Positions 1 to 7,124 of a stretch of DNA of 41,985 nt are shown one piece after another. The DNA lies in NCBI GenBank assembly GCA_018241685.1, contig JAFEDJ010000002.1:1-41985 (forward strand), in the 5' to 3' direction. A program made the position numbers and the translations under genes. The notes beneath the pieces were generated by a model that worked only from the letters and a program-made list of their open reading frames with translations, made no database searches and was not told the DNA's origin. Position 1 is the first letter of the stretch. Each line of letters opens with the position of its first letter. The stretch comes from Pseudomonadota bacterium (lineage in GTDB: Bacteria > Pseudomonadota > Gammaproteobacteria > Burkholderiales > Rhodocyclaceae).

Positions 1-107
1 CCGCACTCCAGCGCCGAAATATGCGGCTGGGTCACCTGAACCAAACGTGCCAACTGGCTCTGGGTCAGCCCCAGACTCATACGCACAAGGCGCAGCGGCG
101 TTGTCAT
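1..107 (-). CDS. XRE-family HTH regulator, N-terminal part only
   Basis: Read on the minus strand from the ATG at 107, the frame is open to the window edge and begins MTTPLRLVRMSLGLTQSQLA, followed by RLVQVTQPHISALEC. The spacing LTQSQLARLVQVTQPHIS is the helix-turn-helix core of Cro/C1-type (XRE) DNA-binding domains, with recognition helix around TQPHISALE. A GAGG Shine-Dalgarno sits 8 nt before the ATG, and a good promoter lies upstream at 142-171. The gene diverges from a second XRE gene at 222, with a 114-bp shared control region. Only 35 residues are visible, so any C-terminal domain (for example a HipB-like or antitoxin tail) cannot be judged. Confidence 0.72.
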   Translation of the reverse strand, partial: MTTPLRLVRMSLGLTQSQLARLVQVTQPHISALEC

Positions 108-141
108 GAAGCCAACCTCATATGCGAAACATGTATCAGCA

Positions 142-171
142 ACTATAAGTTTCGATTATTGAATAAGTCAA
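142..171 (-). promoter_or_regulatory. sigma70-type promoter for the leftward XRE gene
   Basis: On the minus strand TTGACT (166-171) is followed after 18 nt by TATAGT (142-147), close to the -35/-10 consensus. The predicted start of transcription near 135 leaves a leader of about 28 nt before the ATG at 107. Position and quality fit well, but no transcript data are available. Confidence 0.55.
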
Positions 172-192
172 CAGCATTAATTATTTACCGGC

Positions 193-211
193 ATATAGGT
201 ATTACCTATAT
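193..211. promoter_or_regulatory. 19-bp operator-like palindrome
   Basis: The sequence is a perfect dyad with arms ATATAGGTA and TACCTATAT around a central T. It ends 10 nt before the ATG of the XRE gene at 222, where a repressor would block that gene's transcription. Small XRE regulators commonly bind such short dyads autogenously, so self-repression is the simplest inference. Confidence 0.5.
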
Positions 212-221
212 TTTTAGTCCC

Positions 222-572
222 ATGAAAATAGGACAACGAATCAAGGCAACACGGGAACTTAGGGGGCTCAGCCAAGGAGAACTCGCCCGGCGGGTTGGCG
301 TGTCTCAGCCCGCAGCATCCGAATGGGAAAGCTGCCGAACCGAACCCACCGTCGAAAACCTCCGCGCCCTCGCCGTGGAACTCGACCTGTGGTTTGAGTG
401 GCTCGTCACCGGGCGCGGCGCCCGGGACTACGACCCCAACCAGCCCCAGCCCCCCGAATACCGCGTCGCGCCGCCCCTCCCCGCCGACGAGCGCGACCTC
501 CAGGCCGCCTACCGCAAGCTCCCCCCCGCCCGCCGCGAAGCCCTGCTCGACTTCCTCAAGCGCTGGGGCTGA
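222..572 (+). CDS. XRE-family HTH transcriptional regulator
   Basis: This 116-residue protein has an N-terminal Cro/C1-type HTH (about residues 2-60) with the core GELARRVGVSQPAASEWE. A proline-rich linker follows (around residues 66-86), then a short basic helical tail rich in Arg/Leu (RKLPPARREALLDFLKRWG). The frame is open upstream to position 21, but the ATG at 222 starts exactly at the canonical XRE N-terminus (MKIGQRIKATRELRG), so the longer reading is rejected. There is no obvious Shine-Dalgarno, and a leaderless or near-leaderless message is possible. The 193-211 palindrome abuts its start. It likely acts as a DNA-binding repressor; the target is unknown, with self- or cross-regulation of the divergent XRE gene most likely. 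Confidence 0.8.
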   Translation: MKIGQRIKATRELRGLSQGELARRVGVSQPAASEWESCRTEPTVENLRALAVELDLWFEWLVTGRGARDYDPNQPQPPEYRVAPPLPADERDLQAAYRKLPPARREALLDFLKRWG

Positions 573-1335
573 ACGCCCCGGAGGCCAGCGCCCCGCGGCG
601 CCCCCGCACGCAGGGCATCCGGCGCCGCCGCACCCACCAAACAACCTCTACCGCCCCCTCACCCCGCCCCCCCGGGCCGCCCATCGGCGGCGGCCCACCT
701 CCCCACGTTCCGCATCTCCTCCCCTTCGGCGACAGCGCACAGCCCCTCTGCGCCCGGCCTCTCAAAATATTCACATTCAATATTCATTTAGAGTAACCTG
801 CAAATCCATGAGATGTTTGGCCCGCGCCAAAAAAACAAACCAGCGCGACGCATGAAAATTCCATTCCGTTGCTTGACGTAAAGGCCCAGCGGGGCCGACA
901 AGCGATTTTTTGGATCCAAAAAAGCAATCTTTCATATGAAAAATCAATTTTTTCAGCCCACGAAACTGTTCCGCCAAGCCACTCGACCCTCGCGCCACGC
1001 CCCCCAAGCATCAAGACGCGTGACGCCATGCTTTTGACGCCTGACCCAAAGCGCGCGACACGCCGCCCACTGTTTTTTTCATGCCGCCGCACCGTTTCGT
1101 CCCATGAAAAAATCCACCGTCGGCGTGAAAAATCCGATTTTTCCCATGAAAAAAGAATTTTTTCCGGAGAAAAAATCGTCCGGTGGCATCGCCGATTCCC
1201 CATGTCAGCGCACGTCGACATCCCGCAAAGCCAGGCGGGGAGCGGGTTTCCAGGCTTATGCCGAAACCTGCGCAAGCGCTTCAAGGTTCATTGAGCACTT
1301 CCTTCAACCAAGCAGCACAAACTGGAGACGATGAA
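573..1335. other. 763-bp non-coding stretch
   Basis: No convincing gene is seen. The left part (to about 760) is extremely G+C-rich with proline/arginine-only translations in every frame. The right part (about 850-1180) carries a series of A- and T-tracts (separate entry). Frames are open across this stretch on both strands (for example 784-1284 minus), but their peptide repeats of the FSxEK type are only what the DNA repeats spell. Confidence 0.6.
852..1176. repeat. array of phased A/T tracts and short inverted repeats
   Basis: A short word like CATGAAAAATC recurs in both orientations (about 852, 935, 1104, 1125, 1146, 1167, and inverted near 906, 948, 1073, 1138, 1158). Many copies form palindromes: an 18-bp perfect one with arms TTTTTTGGA/TCCAAAAAA at 906-923, TTTCATATGAAA at 930-941, and GAAAAATC/GATTTTTC at 1127-1143. 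From 1107 to 1175 the tract centres fall near 1109, 1130, 1140, 1151, 1160 and 1172, close to multiples of one helical turn. That is the signature of intrinsically curved DNA. It lies 160 bp or more upstream of the gene at 1336. Confidence 0.6.
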
Positions 1336-2016
1336 ATGGCAAAGAGTTACTACCTGCCCAAGGACGACAACGGCAAAGTGGCGCTACTGGACCTGCTGGC
1401 CACCCGCTTGCCGATCTACGCGGAAACCCTCGAAGTCAGCCCCGCCGACCTTGCCAGCCTGCAAGCCGACGCAGCCGCCTTCCGCTACATGATCAACGCC
1501 CACAACGTCATCCAGGGCAATGCACGCCTGTGGACGACCTTCAAGAACCTGCAGCGCGACGGCGGTGCCGGCAGCGGCGCCTTTCCGCCGGCCGCCAACC
1601 TATCCGCCCCAGTCCCCACCGTGCCGCCCGGCATCATTCCCCGCGTCACCGCGTTGATCGCCCGCATCAAGACGGCCCGCAACTACACCGAAGCCATCGG
1701 GCAGGACCTCAGCATCGTCGGCAGCAACCAGATCGTCGATCCCGACGGCTGGAAGCCCATCATCGACATCGCCATCAAGGCCGGCCGCCCGGTCATCCAA
1801 TGGACCAAGGGCGACGCCGACTCCATCGAGATCTGGGCCGACCGGGGCGACGACAAGGGCCTCGCCTTCCACACCATCACCACCGACCCGGCCTACACCG
1901 ACGCCAGCCCCGCCCCGAGCACATCCGCCCTGTGGAAATACAAAGCCATCTACCGCCTGCGCGATGAGCAGGTCGGCAACTGGAGCGACGTGATCAGCGT
2001 GGCCGTCGGCAGCTGA
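1336..2016 (+). CDS. hypothetical protein, 226 residues
   Basis: I do not recognise this family. The ATG at 1336 is chosen because GGAG lies 8 nt upstream; the frame is open back to 1183 but without a ribosome site. The protein is soluble-looking, with no signal peptide or membrane segment. The N-terminal half (residues 1-80) is probably helical. A Pro/Ala linker follows, and the C-terminal part (about 125-226) has alternating hydrophobic strands with Trp/Tyr (VIQWTKGDADSIEIWADRG and WKYKAIYRLRDEQVGNWSD), reminiscent of a fibronectin-III-like beta sandwich. It stands alone between the A-tract region and a hairpin region, so the context gives no clear role; a binding or structural protein is possible. 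Codon use looks normal for a high-G+C host. Confidence 0.75.
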   Translation: MAKSYYLPKDDNGKVALLDLLATRLPIYAETLEVSPADLASLQADAAAFRYMINAHNVIQGNARLWTTFKNLQRDGGAGSGAFPPAANLSAPVPTVPPGIIPRVTALIARIKTARNYTEAIGQDLSIVGSNQIVDPDGWKPIIDIAIKAGRPVIQWTKGDADSIEIWADRGDDKGLAFHTITTDPAYTDASPAPSTSALWKYKAIYRLRDEQVGNWSDVISVAVGS

Positions 2017-2022
2017 ACGCCA

Positions 2023-2115
2023 GCTGTGCCGGGCCTGGCACAGCCGAAATCAATATGCCCATCTATTCCTGCGCCTCCCAAAGAGGCACAGGAATATTGC
2101 AGATAGACATGGGCA
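2023..2115. terminator. two consecutive strong hairpins after the 1336 gene
   Basis: GCTGTGCC (2023-2030) pairs with GGCACAGC (2037-2044) across a 6-nt loop. A second, nested structure follows: ATTCCTG/CAGGAAT with GCCTC/GAGGC inside (2065-2095), flanked by TGCCCAT and ATGGGCA (2056-2062 and 2109-2115). Neither has a clear T-run, so termination is tentative; the larger structure could instead be a mobile-element end, since an ISL3 remnant follows. Confidence 0.4.
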
Positions 2116-2199
2116 CCTCGTCACACCAAAAGGGAGACCGCAAATGGCGAGATATGTGATGGCAAACCGCCCGTCGGGGAAATTCCGCGAATCCGAAAA

Positions 2200-2659
2200 A
2201 CGTGCATCCCGGGCCAGACGGGGGTCTCCCGCTTGAACTCTTTCGCCAATTCAGCCACGTAGTCGTCGAAGACGTTGCGGATGGTCTTCTCGTCGAGCCG
2301 AACCTGCTTGGCGATTTCCGCGTAAGGATATTCGATGGCTTGCCGGCCGACCCACTTTACCAGGCGTTCGGTCATTTCGCGCCCGGTATCAACCTCCGGC
2401 ACGGAAGCCGTGAACGTCTGGTTGCAGGGTCGGCATTTCAAGCGTGGCACATCCAAATGAATCACTACTGCCTTGCCATGGCTGGGGATATCCCGAATCA
2501 CCAGCGTTCGTCAGGCGTGCACTACCGTTTCATGGGATCGCCCGCAGTGAGGGCAAAGGCGTGAAATCGCCTTGGGGCTGCCTTGACGTGGTATTCGAAC
2601 TCGGTTTCCTTGAAATCGGTGACGTCGAGGCCGGGTAGATTGAGGAAGTTGACCGGCAC
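2200..2659 (-). pseudogene. ISL3-type transposase, truncated and frameshifted remnant
   Basis: Reading leftward from about 2659, the frame gives VNFLNLPGLDVTDFKETEF, a typical ISL3-family N-terminus. A one-base frame change near 2578 leads to RLCPHCGRSHETVVHA, an in-frame TGA at 2511-2513, then VIRDIPSHGKAVVIHLDVPR, KCRPCNQTF and helical HTH-like sequence through ETPVWPGMH. The pairs CPHC and CRPC are the zinc-finger ligands of the ISL3 N-terminal domain. The DDE catalytic domain is missing: similarity stops near 2200, so only about a third of the family length remains. Frameshift, stop and truncation make it non-functional. It lies just downstream of higA and marks past mobile-element activity here. 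Confidence 0.75.
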
Positions 2660-2679
2660 GTTGCCTGTCCCGCCACCTG

Positions 2680-3060
2680 TCAAGCGGCAGCTGAGAGCTT
2701 GGTCGGACGAATCAGGCTTTCAGCAGGAATGCCGAACTTCTCGTGCAACCGCCAGATCATGCTCAGCGTCAAGGGGCGCTTGCGGGCAAGGATTTCATAG
2801 ACACGGTTCAGGCGGCCGATGGCCGGCACTAGCTCTTTCGGCGTCAGTCCGCCTTGCTCCATGCGGAACTTGATCGCCTCGACCGGATCGGGCAGGTCGA
2901 TGGGGAAGTGCTTGGCCTCATACGCTTCGACCAGGGTCAGCAGCACCTCGAAACGATCTCCTTCAGCCGTGCCGGGCTCCGGCTCGTTGTCGAAATACGC
3001 CGACACCTCGCGTAGGGCGGCTTGATAGTCGGTGTCGGTATGAATCGGGCGAATTTCCAT
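2680..3060 (-). CDS. higA: HigA-type antitoxin with HTH domain
   Basis: This 126-residue protein starts at the ATG 3058-3060 (MEIRPIHTDTDYQAALREVS). The upstream in-frame ATG at 3099 would overlap the toxin gene and does not match the family start. Residues 1-60 carry the pattern of HigA antitoxins paired with HigB_toxin-type (PF09907) toxins, including YEAKHFPIDLPDPVEAIKF. The C-terminal half is an HTH_XRE-like domain (GLTPKELVPAIGRLNRVYEI...LTLSMIWRL). It should neutralise HigB by direct binding and autorepress the operon. It lies one base downstream of higB (stop TGA, A, then ATG), the usual toxin-first order of hig operons. Confidence 0.9.
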   Translation of the reverse strand: MEIRPIHTDTDYQAALREVSAYFDNEPEPGTAEGDRFEVLLTLVEAYEAKHFPIDLPDPVEAIKFRMEQGGLTPKELVPAIGRLNRVYEILARKRPLTLSMIWRLHEKFGIPAESLIRPTKLSAAA

Positions 3061-3061
3061 T

Positions 3062-3385
3062 TCAGCGCTCCAGTTCGACGGATTCGGCGTCAACCGCATC
3101 GTATTCCGCGCGCGTGCCGACGAATTTTACGTAGATGGCCTGGTAGCGATAGGCCACCGAGGCCACCGAGGCCACCGAGGCCACCAGACGGTAATCATTG
3201 CCTTTGATGTTGAAAACGACCCGGCGATTTTTGAGGATGCTGGCGCTGCGGTACTGTGCCTTGATGTCCGCCGGCTGGTTCCAGATGGCCTTCTTGACCT
3301 CATCTACCCACGATTTCAGGGGCTGCTCGGCATCCGGATATCGGTCCCAAAAATCTCGTAGGTAACTGACGGCAATGATTCGCAT
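3062..3385 (-). CDS. higB: HigB-type mRNA interferase toxin
   Basis: This 107-residue RelE-superfamily toxin of the HigB_toxin type begins MRIIAVSYLRDFWDRYPDAE at the ATG 3383-3385. Family landmarks present are FW..YPDAE..L..W, RRVVFNIKGNDYRLV, and near the C-terminus VKFVGTRAEYDAVDAE (usually THAEYD). Known members cleave mRNA, often at the ribosome. Oddity: after YRL the chain reads VASVASVASVAY, from a 9-bp tandem repeat (3152-3185). Relatives have about six fewer residues here, in a core beta strand, so the toxin may be weakened or misfolded. It is co-transcribed with higA. The start six codons upstream (3403) is less family-like. Confidence 0.88.
   Translation of the reverse strand: MRIIAVSYLRDFWDRYPDAEQPLKSWVDEVKKAIWNQPADIKAQYRSASILKNRRVVFNIKGNDYRLVASVASVASVAYRYQAIYVKFVGTRAEYDAVDAESVELER
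3152..3185. repeat. 9-bp in-frame tandem repeat inside higB
   Basis: The unit GGCCACCGA occurs three times in succession (3152-3160, 3161-3169, 3170-3178) with a partial fourth copy (GGCCACC, 3179-3185). On the coding strand each unit adds Ser-Val-Ala. Copies are identical, which suggests recent slippage expansion. Because 9 is a multiple of three, copy changes alter length and not frame. Confidence 0.9.
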
Positions 3386-3650
3386 GCACCAGTGCAGTCC
3401 CAAACCGGGACATGCCGCAAGTGTTTACGCTTCGCGGGTTGCGGGCAAGAAATTATGTCGCGGCGCACAAGAGATCGTTACCACAAAAGGATCCCATGGA
3501 TCAACGGGAAGTCCGAGTCCGACCCGTTACGGTCACTCAGGTATTGGAAACCAGACGTTCAACGTTGGTGCGGTCCGGAAGGCAGCGTTGGCCGCGAAGC
3601 GGCTTTGTGATGCTGCTCGTCCGCGACGAGCAACCTGTTCACCGTCAGGT
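3386..3650. other. intergenic region with two hairpins
   Basis: No convincing gene is seen in these 265 bp upstream of higB and downstream of the gene at 3651. Two adjacent perfect hairpins occur: GCCGC/GCGGC around 3591-3603 and GCTCGTC/GACGAGC at 3615-3631. They may end transcription from the right, though neither has a T-run. A higB promoter is expected here but none is distinct. Confidence 0.4.
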
Positions 3651-4241
3651 TCATAGGCCACTCTCAATTGTAGAGAGCCAGTCCGAAAACTTCCGACGTG
3701 CTTCGACAACGGCATCTGAAGCTGAAAAGAATAAATCGGCGCCACCGTCGTAGGGGGCATATGCGTTCCGCCTTCCGATATTCGCGAACAGATAGGGCCC
3801 CGCAGTTCCGTCGGCACACATCAAAATCAGTTCATCAAAAGCCCCCGTGTTCCAGCGCTGACGGCTTGCAAAGAACTGCAATGGACCGTCCTGTCCCCTC
3901 TCATACGATTGCACGTACTCGGGTGCAAAACGATCTAACGCCAAAAATTCAGCAGCGTATCTTGAGCCTTCAACGTAGTAATCAGGCCAATGCCGACTCT
4001 CGCCGTACTGGGTAATGAAAAGGATGCACTCAGAACCTTCACCCAATGCGTAGCAAGCGGCAGCATTTTGGCGACGTAAAACTTCGTCGCGTTCAACTTT
4101 TGTCTCTGGATACCTCTTTGACTCGGGAAGGCTGTGTATCCGCATCCATCGATCTGGCAGAGTCGTTCGACACAGGTATCCGACAGGCAGTGCCGCGCCA
4201 AAGGAGGAGTGCCAAATCTCGGCGATAGTTGGTGCTGACAT
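3651..4241 (-). CDS. hypothetical protein resembling DUF3885 proteins
   Basis: This 196-residue cytoplasmic-looking protein has no signal or membrane segment. The stretch DRWMRIHSLPESKRYPETK near residues 30-48 resembles the conserved (W/R)xRxHxLPESKRYPE region I associate with DUF3885 proteins; that recall was not verified. Later features are an acidic/aromatic middle (YGESRHWPDYYVEG) and a C-terminal FSDWLSTIESGL. No catalytic motif is evident. The ATG at 4239-4241 has no obvious Shine-Dalgarno, so expression may be low or need its own leader. It is a single gene between hairpins and a non-coding stretch. Lower G+C than the chemosensory block suggests acquisition. DUF3885-like proteins are often scattered in accessory regions; function unknown. 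Confidence 0.7.
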   Translation of the reverse strand: MSAPTIAEIWHSSFGAALPVGYLCRTTLPDRWMRIHSLPESKRYPETKVERDEVLRRQNAAACYALGEGSECILFITQYGESRHWPDYYVEGSRYAAEFLALDRFAPEYVQSYERGQDGPLQFFASRQRWNTGAFDELILMCADGTAGPYLFANIGRRNAYAPYDGGADLFFSASDAVVEARRKFSDWLSTIESGL

Positions 4242-4612
4242 TAGGCGGCTAACGACGCTGTAGAAAAAGTATCTTCATCGGCGCATCGTCCTTTAAGCCA
4301 AATGGAATATCAAGTTAACCAATCGATGCCTAGGAAAAGTGCGAATATCGGCTATTGGGTACTTTTTTGAGCGGCAACTTCTGGCCGAACTCGGACCCAA
4401 AGCATTCATGCATTGATCATGAATATTAAATACTGCGCCGCAGCAAAACCAGCCGCCCGTCGTCGGTCCGCCCGATAATCCGGAGTCCACATCTGCCGGC
4501 AGCACCCAACAGGGAGTTGCCGTCCACCGGTTAATCCGGATACCCGATTTTTTTGCATGCTAACCTTCAAAGGCATCGTGAAACCGAAGGCACTCAAACG
4601 AGTTTGCGAGGT
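4242..4612. other. 371-bp A+T-richer intergenic region
   Basis: No gene is seen on either strand. One inverted repeat stands out: ATTCATG (4404-4410) and CATGAAT (4418-4424) around a 7-bp centre, operator-like. The stretch separates a minus-strand gene from a small plus-strand ORF, so promoters for both should lie here, but I cannot place them with confidence. Confidence 0.4.
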
Positions 4613-4840
4613 ATGAGTAGAGACACCTACATCATCGCGGTAAAGCGGGAAAGCCGAGGGTTGGAGCCGGCTGACTGGAAGGAACTGATCGGACGAGAAT
4701 CCGGCATCGAGATCCTGTCAGGCTCCGGCCTTCGTCTGCGTGTTCGAGCATCGGCCAACGCCATGGAGTGCCTCCGCGCCAAGTGGAAGCACATACTGCA
4801 CATCGAAAAGCAGATCGTCCACGAACCGCAGTCGGTCTGA
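4613..4840 (+). CDS. small hypothetical protein, 75 residues
   Basis: The frame encodes MSRDTYIIAVKRESRGLEPA, then DWKELIGRESGIEILSGSG and a tail ending HILHIEKQIVHEPQSV. Composition and alternating strands and helices look protein-like. The start is uncertain: GAGG lies only one base before the ATG at 4613, and the upstream ATG at 4553 has no ribosome site. The fold could be a small alpha/beta domain, with the repeated pattern of strand-helix typical of ferredoxin-like modules, but I do not recognise the family. The next 370 bp are non-coding before the chemosensory operon. Confidence 0.5.
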   Translation: MSRDTYIIAVKRESRGLEPADWKELIGRESGIEILSGSGLRLRVRASANAMECLRAKWKHILHIEKQIVHEPQSV

Positions 4841-5227
4841 ACCGCCACGGCTCAATCAAAGAGCATCTCTCAGCATCTCGCGGCAATGCCACATCCCGAC
4901 GGTCAGAAGCACGGGGATGTCCACACTGTGCGCAGCCTGATCGTGACCGTCATTTCTCCAAGCGCATCAACGACCTGTTCCGACGCCCCCACTGCCTCTC
5001 CAGGTCGATCGGAAACCGATCTCAAGTGAATTAAGAGTCGGAATCCGATGCCGCAGGTCACAGACTCCTGCCCTGGATTGACCGCAATATCAATGTCATT
5101 ACGGCTTATCGGGTGGTCAGTGGCCGGAGCAGCTATACGATAGCGATAGGCCGGAGCATTCGTGCAACAGGCTCTACCCGGTTGTTTCCAGGCTGCCCCG
5201 TACCGATCCCATTGAATGGTTCATGCC
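4841..5227. other. 387-bp stretch upstream of the chemosensory operon
   Basis: No supported gene. Short open frames here lack ribosome sites and protein-like composition. It must hold the promoter of the operon starting at 5228, but no clear -35/-10 or sigma-54 site is visible. The first gene also lacks a good Shine-Dalgarno. Confidence 0.4.
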
Positions 5228-5683
5228 ATGGATAAAGATACCGGGTTCTGCCTGATCTTCGCGCTGGACGGACAGCAGTTCGCACTGCCGCTGGCGATGG
5301 TGGAAAAGGTCGTGCGCGCGCAGGCCATCAACCCCTTGCCCAAGGCTCCCGCCATCGTCTCGGGAATCATCGACTTTCACGGCGAGATCGTGCCGGTGAT
5401 GGACATCCGTCTCCGCCTCGGCCTGCCCCCCCGGCCGATCGCCCTCTCCGATCAGATCATCATTGCGCGAACGCCCCACCGCCCCATCGCATTCACCGTC
5501 GAAGAGATCCTGGACGTCGCGGAATGGCGCGATCAGGACAGGGTCCCTGCCGAGGCGGTGGTTGCGGGCGTCGAGTTTCTCGGCGGCGTGCTCCGGAACC
5601 AGGCAGGCATGATCCTCATGTACGATCCGGGCGCCTTCTTCCTGCCGGAAGAACATCAACAGCTCGACCAGTTGGTGGGCTAG
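5228..5683 (+). CDS. CheW-type scaffold protein (WspB-like)
   Basis: This 151-residue protein is a single CheW domain. It starts MDKDTGFCLIFALDGQQFAL, with the characteristic VSGIIDFHGEIVPVMDIRLR (conserved G-x-hydrophobic-x-h-RG/HG-x-h-P-v-hDL core) and a C-terminal strand set. CheW proteins link chemoreceptors to the histidine kinase in signalling arrays. In-frame ATGs at 5216 and 5228 are both possible; neither has a strong ribosome site, and 5228 fits the family start. It is the first gene of a tightly packed operon (9 bp to cheR). Two CheW genes flanking a CheR-TPR gene is the Wsp arrangement, so this corresponds to WspB. Confidence 0.88.
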   Translation: MDKDTGFCLIFALDGQQFALPLAMVEKVVRAQAINPLPKAPAIVSGIIDFHGEIVPVMDIRLRLGLPPRPIALSDQIIIARTPHRPIAFTVEEILDVAEWRDQDRVPAEAVVAGVEFLGGVLRNQAGMILMYDPGAFFLPEEHQQLDQLVG

Positions 5684-5692
5684 GCCAGTAAC

Positions 5693-7123
5693 ATGGACGC
5701 ACCGGCCGACGCCTTCGACGATCCGCTTCGCAGCGCCCTCTGCGAAATGCTCTCGATGCGCCTGGGCCTGCATTTTCCGCCGGAGCGCTGGCCAGACCTT
5801 CTGCGCCGCCTGGCCCCCGCCGTAGCGGAACTGGGCTACCGTACGCTTCAGGACAGCCTGCACGGTTTGCTGGCCAAGCCCCTGGGGCAGCGGGAGCTGG
5901 AGGTGCTGGGACGCCACCTGACCGTGGGAGAAACCTATTTCTTCCGTGACCCCGAGATCTTCGCGGCCCTGGAGCAGCAACTGCTGCCCGACCTGATCCG
6001 CCACCGCCGCGACACCACGCGGCGCATCCGCATCTGGAGCATCGGCTGCAGCAGCGGCGAGGAAGCCTATTCCATCGCCATCACCGTGGCGAACATGCTG
6101 CCCGACCTCGATCGATGGGATGTATCCATCCAGGCCACCGACATCAATCTCCATGCGCTGACCCTGGCCCGGGAAGGCGTCTACGGCAACTGGTCCTTCC
6201 GCACACCGCTCCCCCCGGCGTGGCAACGCTGGTTTTACGCCCCACGTGCCGGCCATCGGGCCGTTGCACCGCAGATCAAGTCCCTGGTGAGTTTTTCCTA
6301 CCTCAACCTGATGGACGGCCACTACCCGGCAGTCGAGACCAACACCAACGCCATGGACCTGATCTTCTGCCGCAACGTCCTGATGTATTTCCATCCGCAA
6401 CGGGTGGCGGAGGCGCTGGAACGGATCGGCAACAGCCTGCTCGGCGGCGGCTGGCTCGTGCTCAGCCCGGTGGAAAGCGCACTGGTCACCGCCCCCCCGC
6501 TGCGCCCTCGCCACCTGCCGGGCGTCCTGTTCTACCAAAAGGCGGAAGCGGACGGCACCTGGCCGCTTGCAGCTGAGCCCATGACACATCCTCCCCACAC
6601 GGCATCAAGCGCCCCCGCCCCCCATCATGGGCGAACATCCCCACCGATTTCCGAGCCCTCTCCTCCCGCCCCCAGCCTACCCCCACCCGCACCGGCCCCC
6701 GCACAGACCTTGGTCCGGCAGGCGCGTGAGCAGGCCGATCGCGGCCAGCTGGCTGAAGCCCTGGCCTCCTGCGACCAAGCCATCGCCCAAGACAAGCTCA
6801 ACCCGGCCTGGGCTTTCCTGCGGGCTTCCATACTGCTCGAACTGGGGTATGACGACGACGCGGCCGCTGCCTTACAGCGCACACTGTACCTGGACCACGA
6901 TTTCGTCATGGCCCACGTCACCCTCGCCAATCTGTTGCAGCGCCGCGGCCGACATGCGAGTGCGTGCAAGCACTACCGCAATGCCCTGGAGCTGCTCGCG
7001 CCACTGGATGCACAACAGGTTCCACTGGAGGCCGACGGGATGACCGCCGGACGCCTGCGGGAATACATCGCAGCAACCCTCGCAGCGGACGGCGAGGCCG
7101 CCCCCGGTCAAATGGAGCGATGA
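5693..7123 (+). CDS. CheR methyltransferase fused to TPR domain (WspC-like)
   Basis: This 476-residue protein has three parts. Residues 1-275 are a CheR methyltransferase with the S-adenosylmethionine loop SIGCSSGEEAYSIAI (around 116-130), the motif LGRHLTVGETYFFRDPE for receptor recognition, and DLIFCRNVLMYF. A Pro/Ala-rich linker spans about 285-345. The C-terminal segment has TPR repeats (AREQADRGQLAEALASCDQA, LLELGYDDDAAAALQRTLYL and onward). It methylates glutamates on the chemoreceptor to set adaptation. The TPR fusion and the position between two cheW genes match WspC of the Wsp pathway. It ends one base before the next gene, indicating coupled translation. Confidence 0.9.
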   Translation: MDAPADAFDDPLRSALCEMLSMRLGLHFPPERWPDLLRRLAPAVAELGYRTLQDSLHGLLAKPLGQRELEVLGRHLTVGETYFFRDPEIFAALEQQLLPDLIRHRRDTTRRIRIWSIGCSSGEEAYSIAITVANMLPDLDRWDVSIQATDINLHALTLAREGVYGNWSFRTPLPPAWQRWFYAPRAGHRAVAPQIKSLVSFSYLNLMDGHYPAVETNTNAMDLIFCRNVLMYFHPQRVAEALERIGNSLLGGGWLVLSPVESALVTAPPLRPRHLPGVLFYQKAEADGTWPLAAEPMTHPPHTASSAPAPHHGRTSPPISEPSPPAPSLPPPAPAPAQTLVRQAREQADRGQLAEALASCDQAIAQDKLNPAWAFLRASILLELGYDDDAAAALQRTLYLDHDFVMAHVTLANLLQRRGRHASACKHYRNALELLAPLDAQQVPLEADGMTAGRLREYIAATLAADGEAAPGQMER

Positions 7124-7124
7124 C

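Noticed and set aside
784..1284. 166-residue open frame on the minus strand and overlapping plus-strand frames with FSxEK-like repeats
   Set aside because: The peptide repeats follow from the DNA A/T-tract repeats, appear in several frames on both strands, and none has a ribosome site or family likeness.
4241..4320. Possible integron attC site (GGCTAAC at 4247 and GTTAACC at 4314 with a higBA and DUF cassette-like context)
   Set aside because: The ends pair only partly and the inner L boxes do not pair; no repeated attC-like element is found between the other genes.
5174..6598. Long minus-strand open frame of 474 residues opposite cheW/cheR, and similar long frames opposite cheA, the EAL protein and the transferase gene
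   Set aside because: These are antisense shadows typical of G+C-rich coding DNA; the plus-strand products have full family motifs.
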